From Crambe crambe (Eukaryota; Porifera; Demospongiae; Poecilosclerida; Crambeidae), in assembly GCA_963924555.1 (NCBI GenBank), contig OZ004587.1:1054001-1118000 (forward strand): a stretch of 64,000 bases of DNA. The letters are read 5' to 3'. The notes under the pieces are model-generated. The model searched no databases. It was not told where the DNA came from and worked only from the letters and a program-made list of their open reading frames with translations. Below are positions 44,701 through 62,900 of this stretch, piece by piece; within the stretch, counting starts at the first letter, position 1; each line of letters opens with the position of its first letter. Position numbers and translations under genes: made by a program.

Positions 44701-45384
44701 GACATCTAAAATGCCTTTCTATGAAATAATAAATTATACAAAATAACCTCAAGAAAAGGATAACCTCATTTAAGGATGTGTCCCAAGTGGTGGAGGTTCC
44801 TCTGTTTTATTATCGATCAGTACATAATCTTCTTATCATAATAACTCTTTGCAGAGCCTGCTATCAAGGAGTTGTTGCTGGAGTATCATGCCCTTCATCA
44901 AAAATACATGAAGTATATAGAGCCCTTCACTGTGAGTCACTTAACAGATCCTGCCACATCAATTTAATTATGGACACAACTCAATTGAGACCCTTCCTTT
45001 TGTCTTTAGAGAGGTTGTTTCTCCTTTCAGTATAAGAGTATCCCAGAAACAGAAAGAAATCTCATGGTTGTCTTTCAAAGCATCCTTTATCAAATGTTTG
45101 CATAATACTCTTTGTGGACCCGAGAGGTTTGTCCTCTTTCAGAGTGTCAAAGGTTCCAATGTTAGTACATGTAGTATTGGGTTATTATGGAGAGGTATGT
45201 GATCCTTTAGAGATGTTCCACTATGTAGGCTTTGCAGGTGTGTATGCAGGGACCCCTGGAGACTCTAGTCTTGAAAGACAGGCTAGCTTTCCTCAAGGAG
45301 GCAGGCTTATCCACAGCCAAGTTGGTCCCTGTATTCGACCCTTTCATCTCACCAAGGAACATCGCCATAATCACATCATTATAG
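35717..45384 (+). CDS. METTL25-like: METTL25/RRNAD1-type methyltransferase, 5' end not found
   Basis: Ten in-frame exons at about 35717-35782, 36910-37056, 37782-37850, 39899-40096, 41367-41691, 42605-42726, 43411-43709, 44260-44429, 44855-44931 and 45238-45384 encode about 539 residues; an N-terminal exon is missing. Family blocks in order: WAEVLLQLTYEELNDIPFGY, WPSSLKDYV, RGMPPKKLHEV, the SAM-binding loop VLDIGAGLGYLGDCLS (split by an intron), GLHCCGDLSP, VLLGCCYHK, a RWKC block, and the C-terminal FDPFISPRNIAIITSL. GT-AG sites and phases agree throughout. The family contains predicted SAM-dependent methyltransferases related to METTL25 and METTL25B (RRNAD1); the substrate is not settled. 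Three exons carry short internal repeats. Introns are rich in MITEs and tandem repeats. Confidence 0.88.
36332..36462. repeat. Foldback MITE in METTL25-like intron
   Basis: Ends TACCATATAGTGCGATATTT and CGCTATACGGTA pair with each other, and inner arms AATTTTTCGTGG / CCACGAAAAATT also pair. About 131 bp, non-coding. Confidence 0.7.
38084..38102. repeat. Poly-C tract
   Basis: About 19 C followed by an A-rich tract in a METTL25-like intron, adjoining GGTCTGGGGGCATG. Length calls in such runs are unreliable. Confidence 0.85.
39420..39790. repeat. Tandem repeat, 124-bp period
   Basis: About three copies (outer ones partial) of a unit containing CATTAAAGGCTGACATTAAAG and GGGATTTATGACATGCCACA. 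The two full copies are almost identical. It lies in the intron before the 39899 exon. Confidence 0.85.
40200..40357. mobile_element. MITE, GTGACAGTC family, copy 2
   Basis: A 158-bp element with ends GTGACAGTCGAGGGTAGAAA and its complement, in a METTL25-like intron just after the 39899-40096 exon. Its centre is the reverse complement of that of 2332-2487. Flanked by TA-rich DNA (ATACATAT / ATATATG). Confidence 0.82.
41825..41987. repeat. Foldback element, first of an adjoining pair
   Basis: Arms of about 47 bp start CAGTGATCTTGCAACATGAA and end in the exact complement ATCACTG; the loop is about 70 bp. Intronic. ORFs across it are symmetry artefacts. Confidence 0.82.
41991..42088. repeat. 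Foldback element, second of an adjoining pair
   Basis: Arms AGAGAATTGCAGGTTGGTTG... and ...CAACCAACCTGCAATCCTCT pair over about 38 bp with few mismatches. It starts only 3 bp after the preceding hairpin. Confidence 0.8.
42331..42350. repeat. Poly-C tract
   Basis: About 20 C in a METTL25-like intron. Confidence 0.85.
43949..44091. mobile_element. MITE, CAGTGGAACCTC family
   Basis: Left end CAGTTGAACCTCC and right end TGGTTTCACTG, with the inner GAGGACAAACCTCTCAAC and ACAAAGGACAAAATGCT blocks shared with other copies. About 143 bp, intronic, flanked by TA. Confidence 0.7.
44690..45165. repeat. Decayed CAGTGGAACCTC-family copies
   Basis: Two partial copies surround the 44855-44931 exon: ATCAACAAAGGACATC...GTGGAGGTTCCTCTG on its left (to about 44807) and AGAGGTTTGTCCTCTTTCAGAGTGTCAAAGGTTCC on its right. 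Confidence 0.55.
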
Positions 45385-46413
45385 GTTCAGAGTTCAGACA
45401 CTAGCTTGGCTGTTGTCACACATCAATCTCTATTATACAAACCACAAACCACATAGTTAGCACAGTTTATAGTGTCTATCAGGAAATTCCGTGTGGCATG
45501 ATTTTGCAAAAATTGACCATAATTATGAATTCTCGTTTTAATGATTTTCAAAACTAGCCTCGTCCCCAGGCCTTCCTCTCTCACTGGTATAGTCTCTCTC
45601 ACGAAGAAAAGGTAAAATATCACGTGATACTTTACCTTATTCTTCACTCTTCGTGAGAGACTATACCAGTGAGAGAGGAAGGCCTGGGAACGAGGCTATT
45701 TCAAAATTAATTTTATTCATGAAATTTTAGCTATAATGACAATACTAATTAAAGTCTATTACATTAACTTGATCCCTTCACAGTGATCATTTGCCATTCC
45801 TGACCAATTAACATTTTAAAACGCAAACAGAAAGCTGATCACCCACTGTATGAGCCAGTTTTTTTGAAATTAGAAATTAATAGTAATAACAATATCAAGT
45901 GAATTAACACAGACTTTAAGCATTGTACACACATTCATTGCTTGCGCTTTAGCTGATATTTTTTGCTGTCACTGACTCACTGTTATAGAAGTTTTGGATA
46001 ATTTCATCATCTAAAATTACTTAAGAGCTGCGACTGAACGATACTTGGTACACTGTACTAAATTGATCAAAGCATGGTTTGACTGACCAATCCAGAGGAA
46101 GGGTCCCATACATGTATTTGTTGGTATTTCATAGTAATGGTCCAGCAATTTTTCTTGTGTGAACTATCTTCAAAGTATAAATAACATCAAGAACATTCAC
46201 ATTCAGTTTTCAAACAATAATTAATCATTTGCTCTTTGGACTTATGGTATGTGTAAAAAAACAACTGATGATTAACATTGAAATTCAGTAATTATTTTTA
46301 TGTTAATCTGTAGAATAACTATACGTACATTGATTAATTCAGAGAGCAAGAGGGGCATCATCCTCATCTTCAGTGCCTGTACCAGTAACACCAGTAGGCA
46401 TAAAACCATTGTA
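45385..46413. other. Spacer between convergent METTL25-like and sortilin genes
   Basis: Both genes end into this ~1-kb spacer. It holds the foldback 45555-45698 and otherwise AT-rich unique sequence. No gene seen. Confidence 0.6.
45555..45698. repeat. Foldback element with ~50-bp arms
   Basis: Left arm TAGCCTCGTCCCCAGGCCTT and onward, right arm its near-perfect complement ending CGAGGCTA. The loop contains CACGTG. About 144 bp, young by arm identity, between the two 3' ends. Confidence 0.85.
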
Positions 46414-54691
<8,278 letters not shown>

Positions 54692-55792
54692 CAGAAAGAC
54701 CGCTACAGCTCTGCTTCACCTGTCGTCGTAAATACTTGTCGTTTGATAGTCTGTATCACGGAACAGGAAACTGCATAGCTACCGAACGGTACGGTTATAT
54801 CATGTGCGTACACAGAAACCATAGCTACCAGTGCAGCTACCAGTCGCTAATAATCATATCCGGTAATTACTAAGCTGGAATTCAATAATCAGTGGTGACA
54901 TAGATACATGTTCTCTGGAATCTTTCTGGAATAATAATAGCTTTTGGGGAATCATAGCACTTGCATTGGGTCAGAGAGGAATTTTGCAAATGTTGGTTGA
55001 GCTCACTTGGCCATTGGAAATATCACTCTTCAGCCTACATATGATTGAATTTTCAAGTGAAAATTCTTCTGCAGCTCATGTCTGATCATATTATAGACTG
55101 ATGATGAATCAAAAGGAAAGCTGAGGCTATTCGATTTGGCTCACCCTCCAACACACCCCGCAACATGATGCTGTGCCCTATAAGACTATGGTGGAATAAA
55201 TACTGTATGCCTATACAGGTTTTAAGTCTATAGTTAGCTATAGTATCAGTGTGAAGCACCATGATGAAGACTTAAGCAGGCTTGGCATAGCTGCCAACTG
55301 TCCAGGGCTTCCTTAGGTGTCCAGGGACTTAGTCTAGCTAGCTATTTGTCCAGGGATTATGCTCATGTTATGGCTGATTGAGTTGTTATTGTGATCTACA
55401 GTAGCTACAAGGAAGCTGCATGCATGCTTACTTGTATTGAGTCTACACATAATAAGTGGTTCCAATGTAGCTAATCCGCCAGGGAATTATCTAGGATTTT
55501 TACTTGGCAGGTAGCTAGGTAAATGTGTATTCATGAAAGTGGTACTGTTGAAACTTTATATCAATCGTATTGGCTTACTGGTGATAATATTGAATGTTAT
55601 TCCAGCGTCTATACAATATCATTACACATTATAGTTTCATCATAATATGATCATATTGGCACCAAGCTAGCTACCTATATCAACAAAAACAACAATGCAA
55701 CAGCGCATAATCATATGACTTCACATAAAAATTGTAGCTAAAATAGCTTAAGGCTTGCTAGTTAGCTAGCTAGAGTTGAAAGAGTGAGTGGC
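54692..55792. other. Spacer upstream of sortilin
   Basis: Should contain the sortilin promoter (transcription leftward) and the 3' flank of the TRIM-NHL gene. No TATA-box placement or gene can be argued from sequence. A CTGTCCAGGG word recurs near 55300-55360. Confidence 0.5.
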
Positions 55793-57443
55793 TTAGAGTA
55801 TTGTAATTTTGAACAATAGCACTCTTCTAGTTTCAAATTCACACACGTAAAGCTTGCCATTCTCATCCACGGTCAAAGTTTTCACATTCTTTGGAACAGA
55901 ATGATACCACGAACTGGCCATCCGTTTTGAACATAGAGATGCGTTTATTACCACGCTCACTGATGTATAGCATATCTTTTCTACTATCAATAGTGATACC
56001 AACAGGACGATTAAATTGTCCTTCACCATTACCAAATTCACCAAATGCTGATATGAACCCACCATCAGGGGTAAATACTTGAACACGATTATTACCATTG
56101 TCCACAACATATATCTTCCCATCAATGCCGCAAGCGACACTTGTGGGGAAATGGAACTCTCCTTCACTTGTTCCAAACTTTCCAAAGGTATTGAGTTCAC
56201 TAAGGTCTTCTTCATTGAGAACAATCACACAATGATTAAAAATGTCGGTGACATACATACACCTTATCGTTGAAAATGGAAATACCAGTGGGACAGCATG
56301 TGGACTGATCTTGGTTGTTTTAATACTGTTGTACTAGAGTTTACAGGTGAAGGACACTTGCCATCCACCTAAAAAATTTTCACACAATGGTGTTTACGAT
56401 CTGCCACCAGAATGTTTCCACTTGCATCTATTGCTACCTCACTAGGTCGGTCTAGGTCTTCAGTAGATGAAGAAATCTTGGGAGTGGAAGGTCCACGGTG
56501 ATAATAACATGTTAATTTAAGAGTTTTATCAGGAATTGATTTTCCAGTAGAAGTAAAAAAGCGTAGGGAGTCAGCCTCATTGTCAGATACTGTTATTTCT
56601 CCTTCCTTATTAATAGCAATTCTCCAAGGCCTTCTGACCTCATTATATGTTAGCAAAGGACGACTCAACTCTTCAATCACAATGATGGATATTTCCCCTT
56701 GACTGCGGGCATCATGGTGTATGTTAATAGAAGGTTTTGAGTAGACAAGAACACATTTTAACGATGCTGCTAGTTTAATGTCTTGCTTCATTCCTTTTAC
56801 AATGCTAGTTACTTTCTGCTTGACTTGATCCAAATTCTCTGTAGACAAGCTCTGCCTCATGGACTCCTGATATTGACTCATCTTCATCTGGGTTGTTTCA
56901 ATAAGACACTTCTGCTTAACAAAAGCGTTCATCTGTTCTTGTGTGTCATTTTTCAATTTCAATAGCAGCTCAAATTTATGTTTCTCAATGCTTTCTTGAA
57001 TCTCCTGGAATTTAACTTCTATTTCTCTCTTCATAGCAGCATGCCGATTGGATAAAATTTGGCAAGATTGATTTAAATCGGTCACTGCATTGTTTAAAAC
57101 CTCTTGATTTTGCGTCATTTGGTCATGTATGGGCCACAACTCAAGCTTCAGGTCATCCAGGACGCCGCTCAGACGGATAAAGGTGTGACCTTGGTGATTT
57201 GTCTCAAGTGTAGCTACACTTGATGCAGACGGCTCTCAAACAGGCCTCACAGAACAGCTCCAAGTTTTCTTCGTGATGTTCAAAGCATTTATGTGGCTGT
57301 TCTCTGGCATTGAAGATATGGTGGGTATGGAAAACCAGCTCAGTGACAGAGGTTGGGTTCTTCTTGAAAAGTTGCATCGGTGTACAGTTGTGACAAGGTC
57401 GTAGGCAGATGGCACACACCTGCTTTGTACTTCTTTCAGCCAT
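55793..57443 (-). pseudogene. TRIM/B-box-coiled-coil-NHL gene, frame broken
   Basis: From 57443: MAERSTKQVCAICLRPCHNC, then a B-box type 2 (HKCFEHHEENLELFCEACLR, VCIKC). The rest of the B-box (NHQGHTFIRLSGVLDDL) continues in another frame. A long coiled coil follows (about 57140-56760), then NHL/beta-propeller repeats: PWRIAINKEGEITVSDNEAD, PSEVAIDASGNILVADRKHH, FPTSVACGIDGKIYVVDNGN, RPVGITIDSRKDMLYISERG, LTVDENGKLYVCEF. At least four frame changes or stops separate these blocks, without introns to explain them. TRIM-NHL proteins are ubiquitin ligases or RNA regulators. The RING is partial or absent. Either a recently dead, formerly intronless copy or a poorly assembled gene. Confidence 0.82.
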
Positions 57444-57714
57444 CAGACAATTCTATAGCAAATGAGTAATAAATACGTACGTGAACGTATCTTCATTTGA
57501 ATCTTTGTGTACTTGACAGATCTTCCGTTTACGTACAGGTCAGGCCTTGAAGACGCATACCTTGCATTGAGGTTAGCATGATAACAGGCACCGTACCACC
57601 ATGCACCATGACCTGATATTATAGCACAGTTATGGGCAGGTGTCAGTTTAGATTTGTGTAGGTAGAACGTTATCCTCCTCAAGCTTGCCAAGTTGGAACC
57701 CCCCACCCAATTAG

Positions 57715-57760
57715 GTGTAGCCATAGATAATCTATATATATAGATTATCTATGGTGTAGC
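57715..57760. mobile_element. 32-bp perfect palindrome in 7-bp direct repeats
   Basis: GTGTAGC (57715-57721), a perfect 32-bp palindrome starting CATAGATAATCTATAT (57722-57753), and GTGTAGC again (57754-57760). The ends CATAGATA/TATCTATG match those of the 28405-28456 case. Confidence 0.72.
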
Positions 57761-57840
57761 ACTGGGTCAGACAAGCCAATACATCTTTCACATCCTGATG
57801 GTCTCACTTAGTCTGGTATGTAGCTACAACAGTATGGTTC

Positions 57841-57856
57841 CCCCCCCCCCCCCCCC
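57841..57856. repeat. Poly-C tract
   Basis: About 16 C in the spacer upstream of the VDE-like gene. Confidence 0.85.
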
Positions 57857-57911
57857 GTAAATGTGGTTCGTACATATACCTTTAGTAGGTAATTTGATTA
57901 GTATGTAGCTA

Positions 57912-58025
57912 GCTATCTTCCCATCAATACTGCAAGCGACACTTGTGGAGAAATGAACTCTCCTTCACTTGATCCAAACTTTCCAAAGGTATCAAGGTCT
58001 TCTTCATTGAGAAATGTTGGTGACG
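57912..58025 (-). pseudogene. NHL-repeat fragment
   Basis: CTTCCCATCAATACTGCAAG through CTTCTTCATTGAGAA aligns with 56111-56220 of the neighbouring TRIM-NHL gene, with small deletions. A truncated duplicate of one NHL repeat (the DGKIYVVD/FPTSVACGI part). Confidence 0.8.
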
Positions 58026-58739
58026 TGATTATCATTACATGAAGCCATATCAAACCGGTTCAGCAGTGTGGTTTTATAATGTGCACACAATCAGGTACTT
58101 AATAACAGTTGTAGAAAGATAAAGTAGTTACAAGGTCTAAATGATATTAATTGTCTGGAACTCTACTTAGTTAAGTGGATTCCTTTACTCTATGGTACTT
58201 TATCTAATCATCCAGGTACAGTTGCTTGTTTAAATTGCTTCTTATCTCTCTCCCCTATGCCTCCTTCAAATAGGGGAGGAAACCACAAATCAAATGGACG
58301 CTATCCCCCAGCTCCTATGCATCAATGATAATACAGCTATCTAATCAATGCATGACAGGCTCCTGCAAGGTTATAGCTTAGTAGTACTAGAATCATGTAG
58401 CTAATCACTAACACAATTGTATGCTACAGTACTACACTTTATAAATAACTTAATAATTGTGTTAATAATAAAACTTATACAAGAACACATAAAATACTGC
58501 AGTGAATTAGCTATGTCTATCCCCCCAGTCGAGTCTGGCATAGGTACATCTTAGGTTGCAATTTAGATCCTGGTATCAATACCTCAATAGCTCAAGGAGG
58601 AAGCTGGAACTATGAGGTCACCGGAAACATTCTATGTGTCTATTAAAAGTTCCCAAGCGCGCGCGCAGGTAGTAGATAATAAAATTCATCATTAGTTCAA
58701 AGTTCAATAATTATTAGTGGGAGGGCCTAGCCTTGGAAG

Positions 58740-59615
58740 ATGAAGGCTACTACTGTGTTTACCACTCTCCTACTTGCAGTGTTAGCATGTTGTACTTCAC
58801 CTTCTGAATGTAAGGCCTTGTCAATAGTTGAGGATGGACCTGTGAACATGGACTGTCTGAACAACAACTGTGCCTCAGGCTACCAGACATGCCTCATCCA
58901 CACTAAGTGTCGCCTCCTCCTGGACTGCCTCACCAAGTGCTACAGTGGCTTTGATGATGATACTTCTCCATATAAAACCACCACCCAGCATTGTATCTAT
59001 ACATGTCAGTTCACTTATGCTGATGAATTCTACGTGGGTCTCTCTCGCTGCTTAACAGACAACAGCTGTTTTGAACTCCCTCCCATCAAAGATGCCTGCA
59101 AATATCCTTCGGAAGTTGTTGTATCTAAACAGTACCAGCTGAGAGACTTGAAGGGTGGCTGGTGGGTCGTCAAAGGATACAACCCAGCACAGGACTGTTG
59201 GCCTTGTCAACACACTTTCTTCGATGCAGAGGAGTATGACAATAAGACCTTCCATTACCGACCCAGTTTTGAAGTTGCAAATAATAATGGCTCGTTTGAT
59301 CTCATCAATGGCACGATCTATGTCACACTGAAGGACACAGCCCCTGGAGAAGCTATCAATATAAGTTATTACCTGTATGGCATGCCTGTCAACCTAACCT
59401 GGTATACTCTGGATGGTAAAGATGATAATTCAACGGTTCTCGTGTACTACTGCGGAAACATGTTACAGTGGAACTTTGAAGGTGCAGTGTTCTTATCTCG
59501 ATCGCCAGTGATCCCTCCTTCATCCGATGCATGGTTTGAGGAAATGCTCGAGAAGAATACTCACCTCAAGTATTCAGACTTTTGTTCCCCTCAGTTGTAC
59601 CCATGTCCAAACTAA
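58740..59615 (+). CDS. Violaxanthin de-epoxidase-like secreted protein
   Basis: A 291-residue single-exon protein. Residues 1-24 form a secretory signal peptide (MKATTVFTTLLLAVLACCTS). A Cys-rich region (Cys 39, 44, 51, 57, 63, 67, 85, 89, 104, 110, 120) corresponds to the N-terminal Cys domain of violaxanthin de-epoxidase (VDE). The lipocalin-like part follows: LKGGWWVVKGYNPAQDCWPC (138-156) matches VDE's SGKWYITSGLNPTFDAFDC, including the Asp of the NPxxD motif (D152), and VYYCGNMLQWNFEGAVFLSR (235-254) matches FVYYRG...GGAVVYTRSP. VDE opens epoxide rings of xanthophylls with ascorbate in plant and algal thylakoids. This one has a secretion signal, six N-glycosylation sequons and no plastid targeting, so the substrate is unknown. 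Met 1 is the natural start. AATAAA lies at 59654-59659. Confidence 0.85.
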   Translation: MKATTVFTTLLLAVLACCTSPSECKALSIVEDGPVNMDCLNNNCASGYQTCLIHTKCRLLLDCLTKCYSGFDDDTSPYKTTTQHCIYTCQFTYADEFYVGLSRCLTDNSCFELPPIKDACKYPSEVVVSKQYQLRDLKGGWWVVKGYNPAQDCWPCQHTFFDAEEYDNKTFHYRPSFEVANNNGSFDLINGTIYVTLKDTAPGEAINISYYLYGMPVNLTWYTLDGKDDNSTVLVYYCGNMLQWNFEGAVFLSRSPVIPPSSDAWFEEMLEKNTHLKYSDFCSPQLYPCPN

Positions 59616-59653
59616 AGTGCCTTTTAACTAATGCTATGAATTATTGATTTTAT

Positions 59654-59659
59654 AATAAA
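59654..59659 (+). promoter_or_regulatory. Polyadenylation signal of VDE-like gene
   Basis: AATAAA 39 bp after the stop codon, in the AT-rich 3' flank. Confidence 0.6.
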
Positions 59660-59964
59660 ATTATAACAAGAAGCACTTAGCTAAGTGGGATTTAAAGAAA
59701 GGACAAATTTGACACAGTATCATGGACACACTTACAGGAACGATTCGTTTATCCTTTGTAGAATTGTTGGCCAGTTTGTATAGATGTTGAGAAATTTATT
59801 GTTCTTCATTTACTGTTTTTTAAAAACAAACAAACAAACAATAAAACTAAAATCACTTAATCATTAAAAAAAACAAAAAAAAATTTGTCATAATACGAAA
59901 ATAAAAGAAAGAACAGAATGATTGTAGTATGGGGTTCTCCAAAAATCTACTCATAGTACATGAA

Positions 59965-62900
59965 TCACTGGATCAGTCTCCTTAATGGCCGACAGCAACA
60001 TCGACAGATACAGGAGTGACACTTCCTCTTGATGTTTCTCAAGTTCTGAATTATGCCCTCTCCTGGAGGTGAAGGAAGGAAGAGTGCAGTCAGCCCTCCC
60101 AGCAGGAGGAAAGCGGCCACCATTGTGATAGGGATCATCGGATCCTTATCCACCAGTTTCCCAAATGCGAGATTGCCCAGTATGGCTCCAATCCGACCGA
60201 ATATGGCCTGGATACCAAATGCTGTCGACCTACAAAAGAAAAATCATAGCTTAGTAACTCACTATCCACAATCCAGCTAAGAATTACACTGAAAATGTCA
60301 GTATTTTTGGTTCCAAATTAACAAGGGTTCTCCCCAAGATTTATTGAAGGCATAGGGGGCTAGACTGTGATCACAATATTGAGACGACTCCTGGTATGGT
60401 GTAGTCTGAGAGAGAAGTCAGTTACATAGGACAATGACATCCCTCCATTGCTTACCATCATACTGACTCAATTTAATAGTAAGGCATACGTAGGGGGGAA
60501 GAACTGAAGGCATAGTGGCCCGTTATGCCTTAAGATACCTGGAGACAACCCTGGTTAAACAGTCACAAACTTGAGAATAGAACTATCAATGCATTCTTTA
60601 ATACAGTGGAACCTCATGAAGGACACTCTAGATGAGGACAAACCACTCAACAAAGGACAATCTTTGTATATACACTCTATACAAAGGACAAAAGGCTGGA
60701 TCCCAAGTGTGTTCATTATTTCAGAAGTTCATAATTCTATATGTGGATCGACTGTCATGAACATAGTCCATTTGTACTAGTGACTGTTTGAACAATCTTA
60801 CCTCAGTCGTACGGGGAAGATCTCACTGGTAGAGATGGTGTCCAAAGCATTCCAGCCAAATATGGAGATTCCATTGAAGACACAAGAAAGAATGACTATG
60901 TTCCTCTCTCTAGTGGGCACCACACGAATCAGGAAAGAGCTCACCGCACAAAGACACATAGATGTTGCTATACATCATACACATACATAAACAGGAAAGA
61001 ATAACAGGAGAGAATAACTCATCAAACGCTGGATGGAAAAAGAATTTTAAGCTAGAGAAGTTTACATAACTCATCAATAACCGTAAGTATACTGACAGCG
61101 TTTTTTCACTCAACAGTCACTGGAAATGCTTGTACGCATAGAGGATAAACCTCTCCAGTGGCAACTAGTAAGCATGAGTTGTAAAGGGTGTGATATGAAT
61201 TTTATTATTTCTCTTTGATGAATCTGTTCCAAATTTCTGTCACACATTCTATAATGGTTGGACTATCTCTACAACAAATTTCCAGACCATGGCCACTAGT
61301 ACTCATGAGATATGGTGAGCCAAAGTTTAAATAAAGTGGCTATTTGAACGGCCATAATAATTATAATGAATGCACCCAATATTTTGATTTCAATAATTAT
61401 GGCATATGTACAAGCATACATAGACACTACTTACTTAACATGAGTTTTCCTCCCAGTAGGTTTACAGTGAGTATGCCTAGGATAGTGCCCGGGATAGATG
61501 CCAGAGACGTGTACACGCTGTCTATGTAGATGCTAATGTTGCTGGAGTTGGCATCGCCGTTGCTCGTATTCAAGAATTCAAGCTGTTCAATCCGCTTAAA
61601 GTACTCGGGAAACCACAACAGCAATCCATAATAGCTGCAAGAAAAGGTAAAATATAGCAGCCTGACAAGGAAAATTATTTTTCCTATTGTAAGCTAAAGC
61701 GATACCTGTCTAATCAGACTACCACCACCTCTCTATTAAGGATGTCCCAACAGCACCCATTCCAGCTACAGTGAAAACCTGTTTAATCAGACCACCCTGT
61801 AATGAGATCACCTCTCTATTAAGGATGTCCCAACAGCACCCATTCCAGCTACGGTGAAAACCTGTTTAATTAGACCACCCTGTAATGAGATCACCTCTCT
61901 ATTAAGGATGTCCCAACAGCACCCATTCCAGCTACAGTGAAAACCTGTTTAATCAGACCACCTCTCTATTAAGGATGTCTCAACAGCACCCATTCCAGCT
62001 ACAGTGAAAACCTGTTTAATCAGACCACCCTGTAATGAGACCACCTCTCTATTAAGGATGTCCCAACAGTATCCATTCTAGCTACAGTGAAAACTTGTTT
62101 AGTCAGACCACCCTGTAATGAGACCACCTCTCTATTAAGGATGTCCCAACAGTACCCATTCTAGCTACAGTGAAAACTTGTTTAATCAGACCACCCTGTA
62201 ATGAGACCACCTCTCTATTAAGGATGTCCCAACAGCACCCATTCCAGCTACAGTGAAAACCTGTTTAATCAGACCACCCTGTAATGAGACCACCTCTCTA
62301 GGATGTCTCAACAGCACCCATTCTAGCTACAGTGAAAACCTGTCTAATCAGACCTCCCTGTAATGAGACCACCTCTCTATTAAGGATGTCCCAACAGCAT
62401 CCATTCCAGCTACTGTCCACCCTATAATGAGACCACCTCTCTATTAAATTTCCTGGCCATTATGGTGGTCACAATAAGCCGGTTTAACTGGATTAGAGCT
62501 ACGTACGCCTACGTTGGGTAGTGCAGTTGATTACTCTAAATAAAGCACACTATTAGTGATTGGATATGTAAACCTACCCGAAGGAAAAAGTGAACCAGAT
62601 GGTGCAGAGGACGGCTGATTGTCTGAGATATGACCAGGAGAATAGCTCAAGAGTAGAAGTGATGACCTGTATGCATGCATACATGCAGTTACACACATGA
62701 TAAGAATACCGAACTCATGTATTTTTTAGGTTATATGCACTTATATCCTTATAGGAAACAGGAGTATGCAGAGAGATGATTAATTTAATTATGGGTGGGC
62801 ATTAATTAGAGAAGAATCACCAGCAGTTAAGTGGCAACACTTTTAAGCGAAGTAAGTGTAGTGAAGAGTTGCTCAACAAGTAAGAGAACAAAAACAAGCC

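Larger units (their letters stand above)
57444..58739. other. Spacer with NHL fragment, palindrome and VDE-like promoter
   Basis: Holds the palindrome with direct repeats (57715-57760), a poly-C run (57841-57856), an NHL-repeat fragment (57912-58025) and, next to the VDE-like start, a (GC)n stretch AAGCGCGCGCGCAGG (about 58660). No further gene seen. Confidence 0.6.

Noticed and set aside
58740-59615. Bacterial or algal contamination as the source of the VDE-like gene
   Set aside because: Flanking sequence on both sides has the AT-rich, TAGCTA-rich character of the rest of the window and continues into animal genes. Long reads would settle it.
61704-62455. Regular repeats that could suggest a CRISPR array
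   Set aside because: The 83-bp units are contiguous without unique spacers, in a eukaryotic intron.
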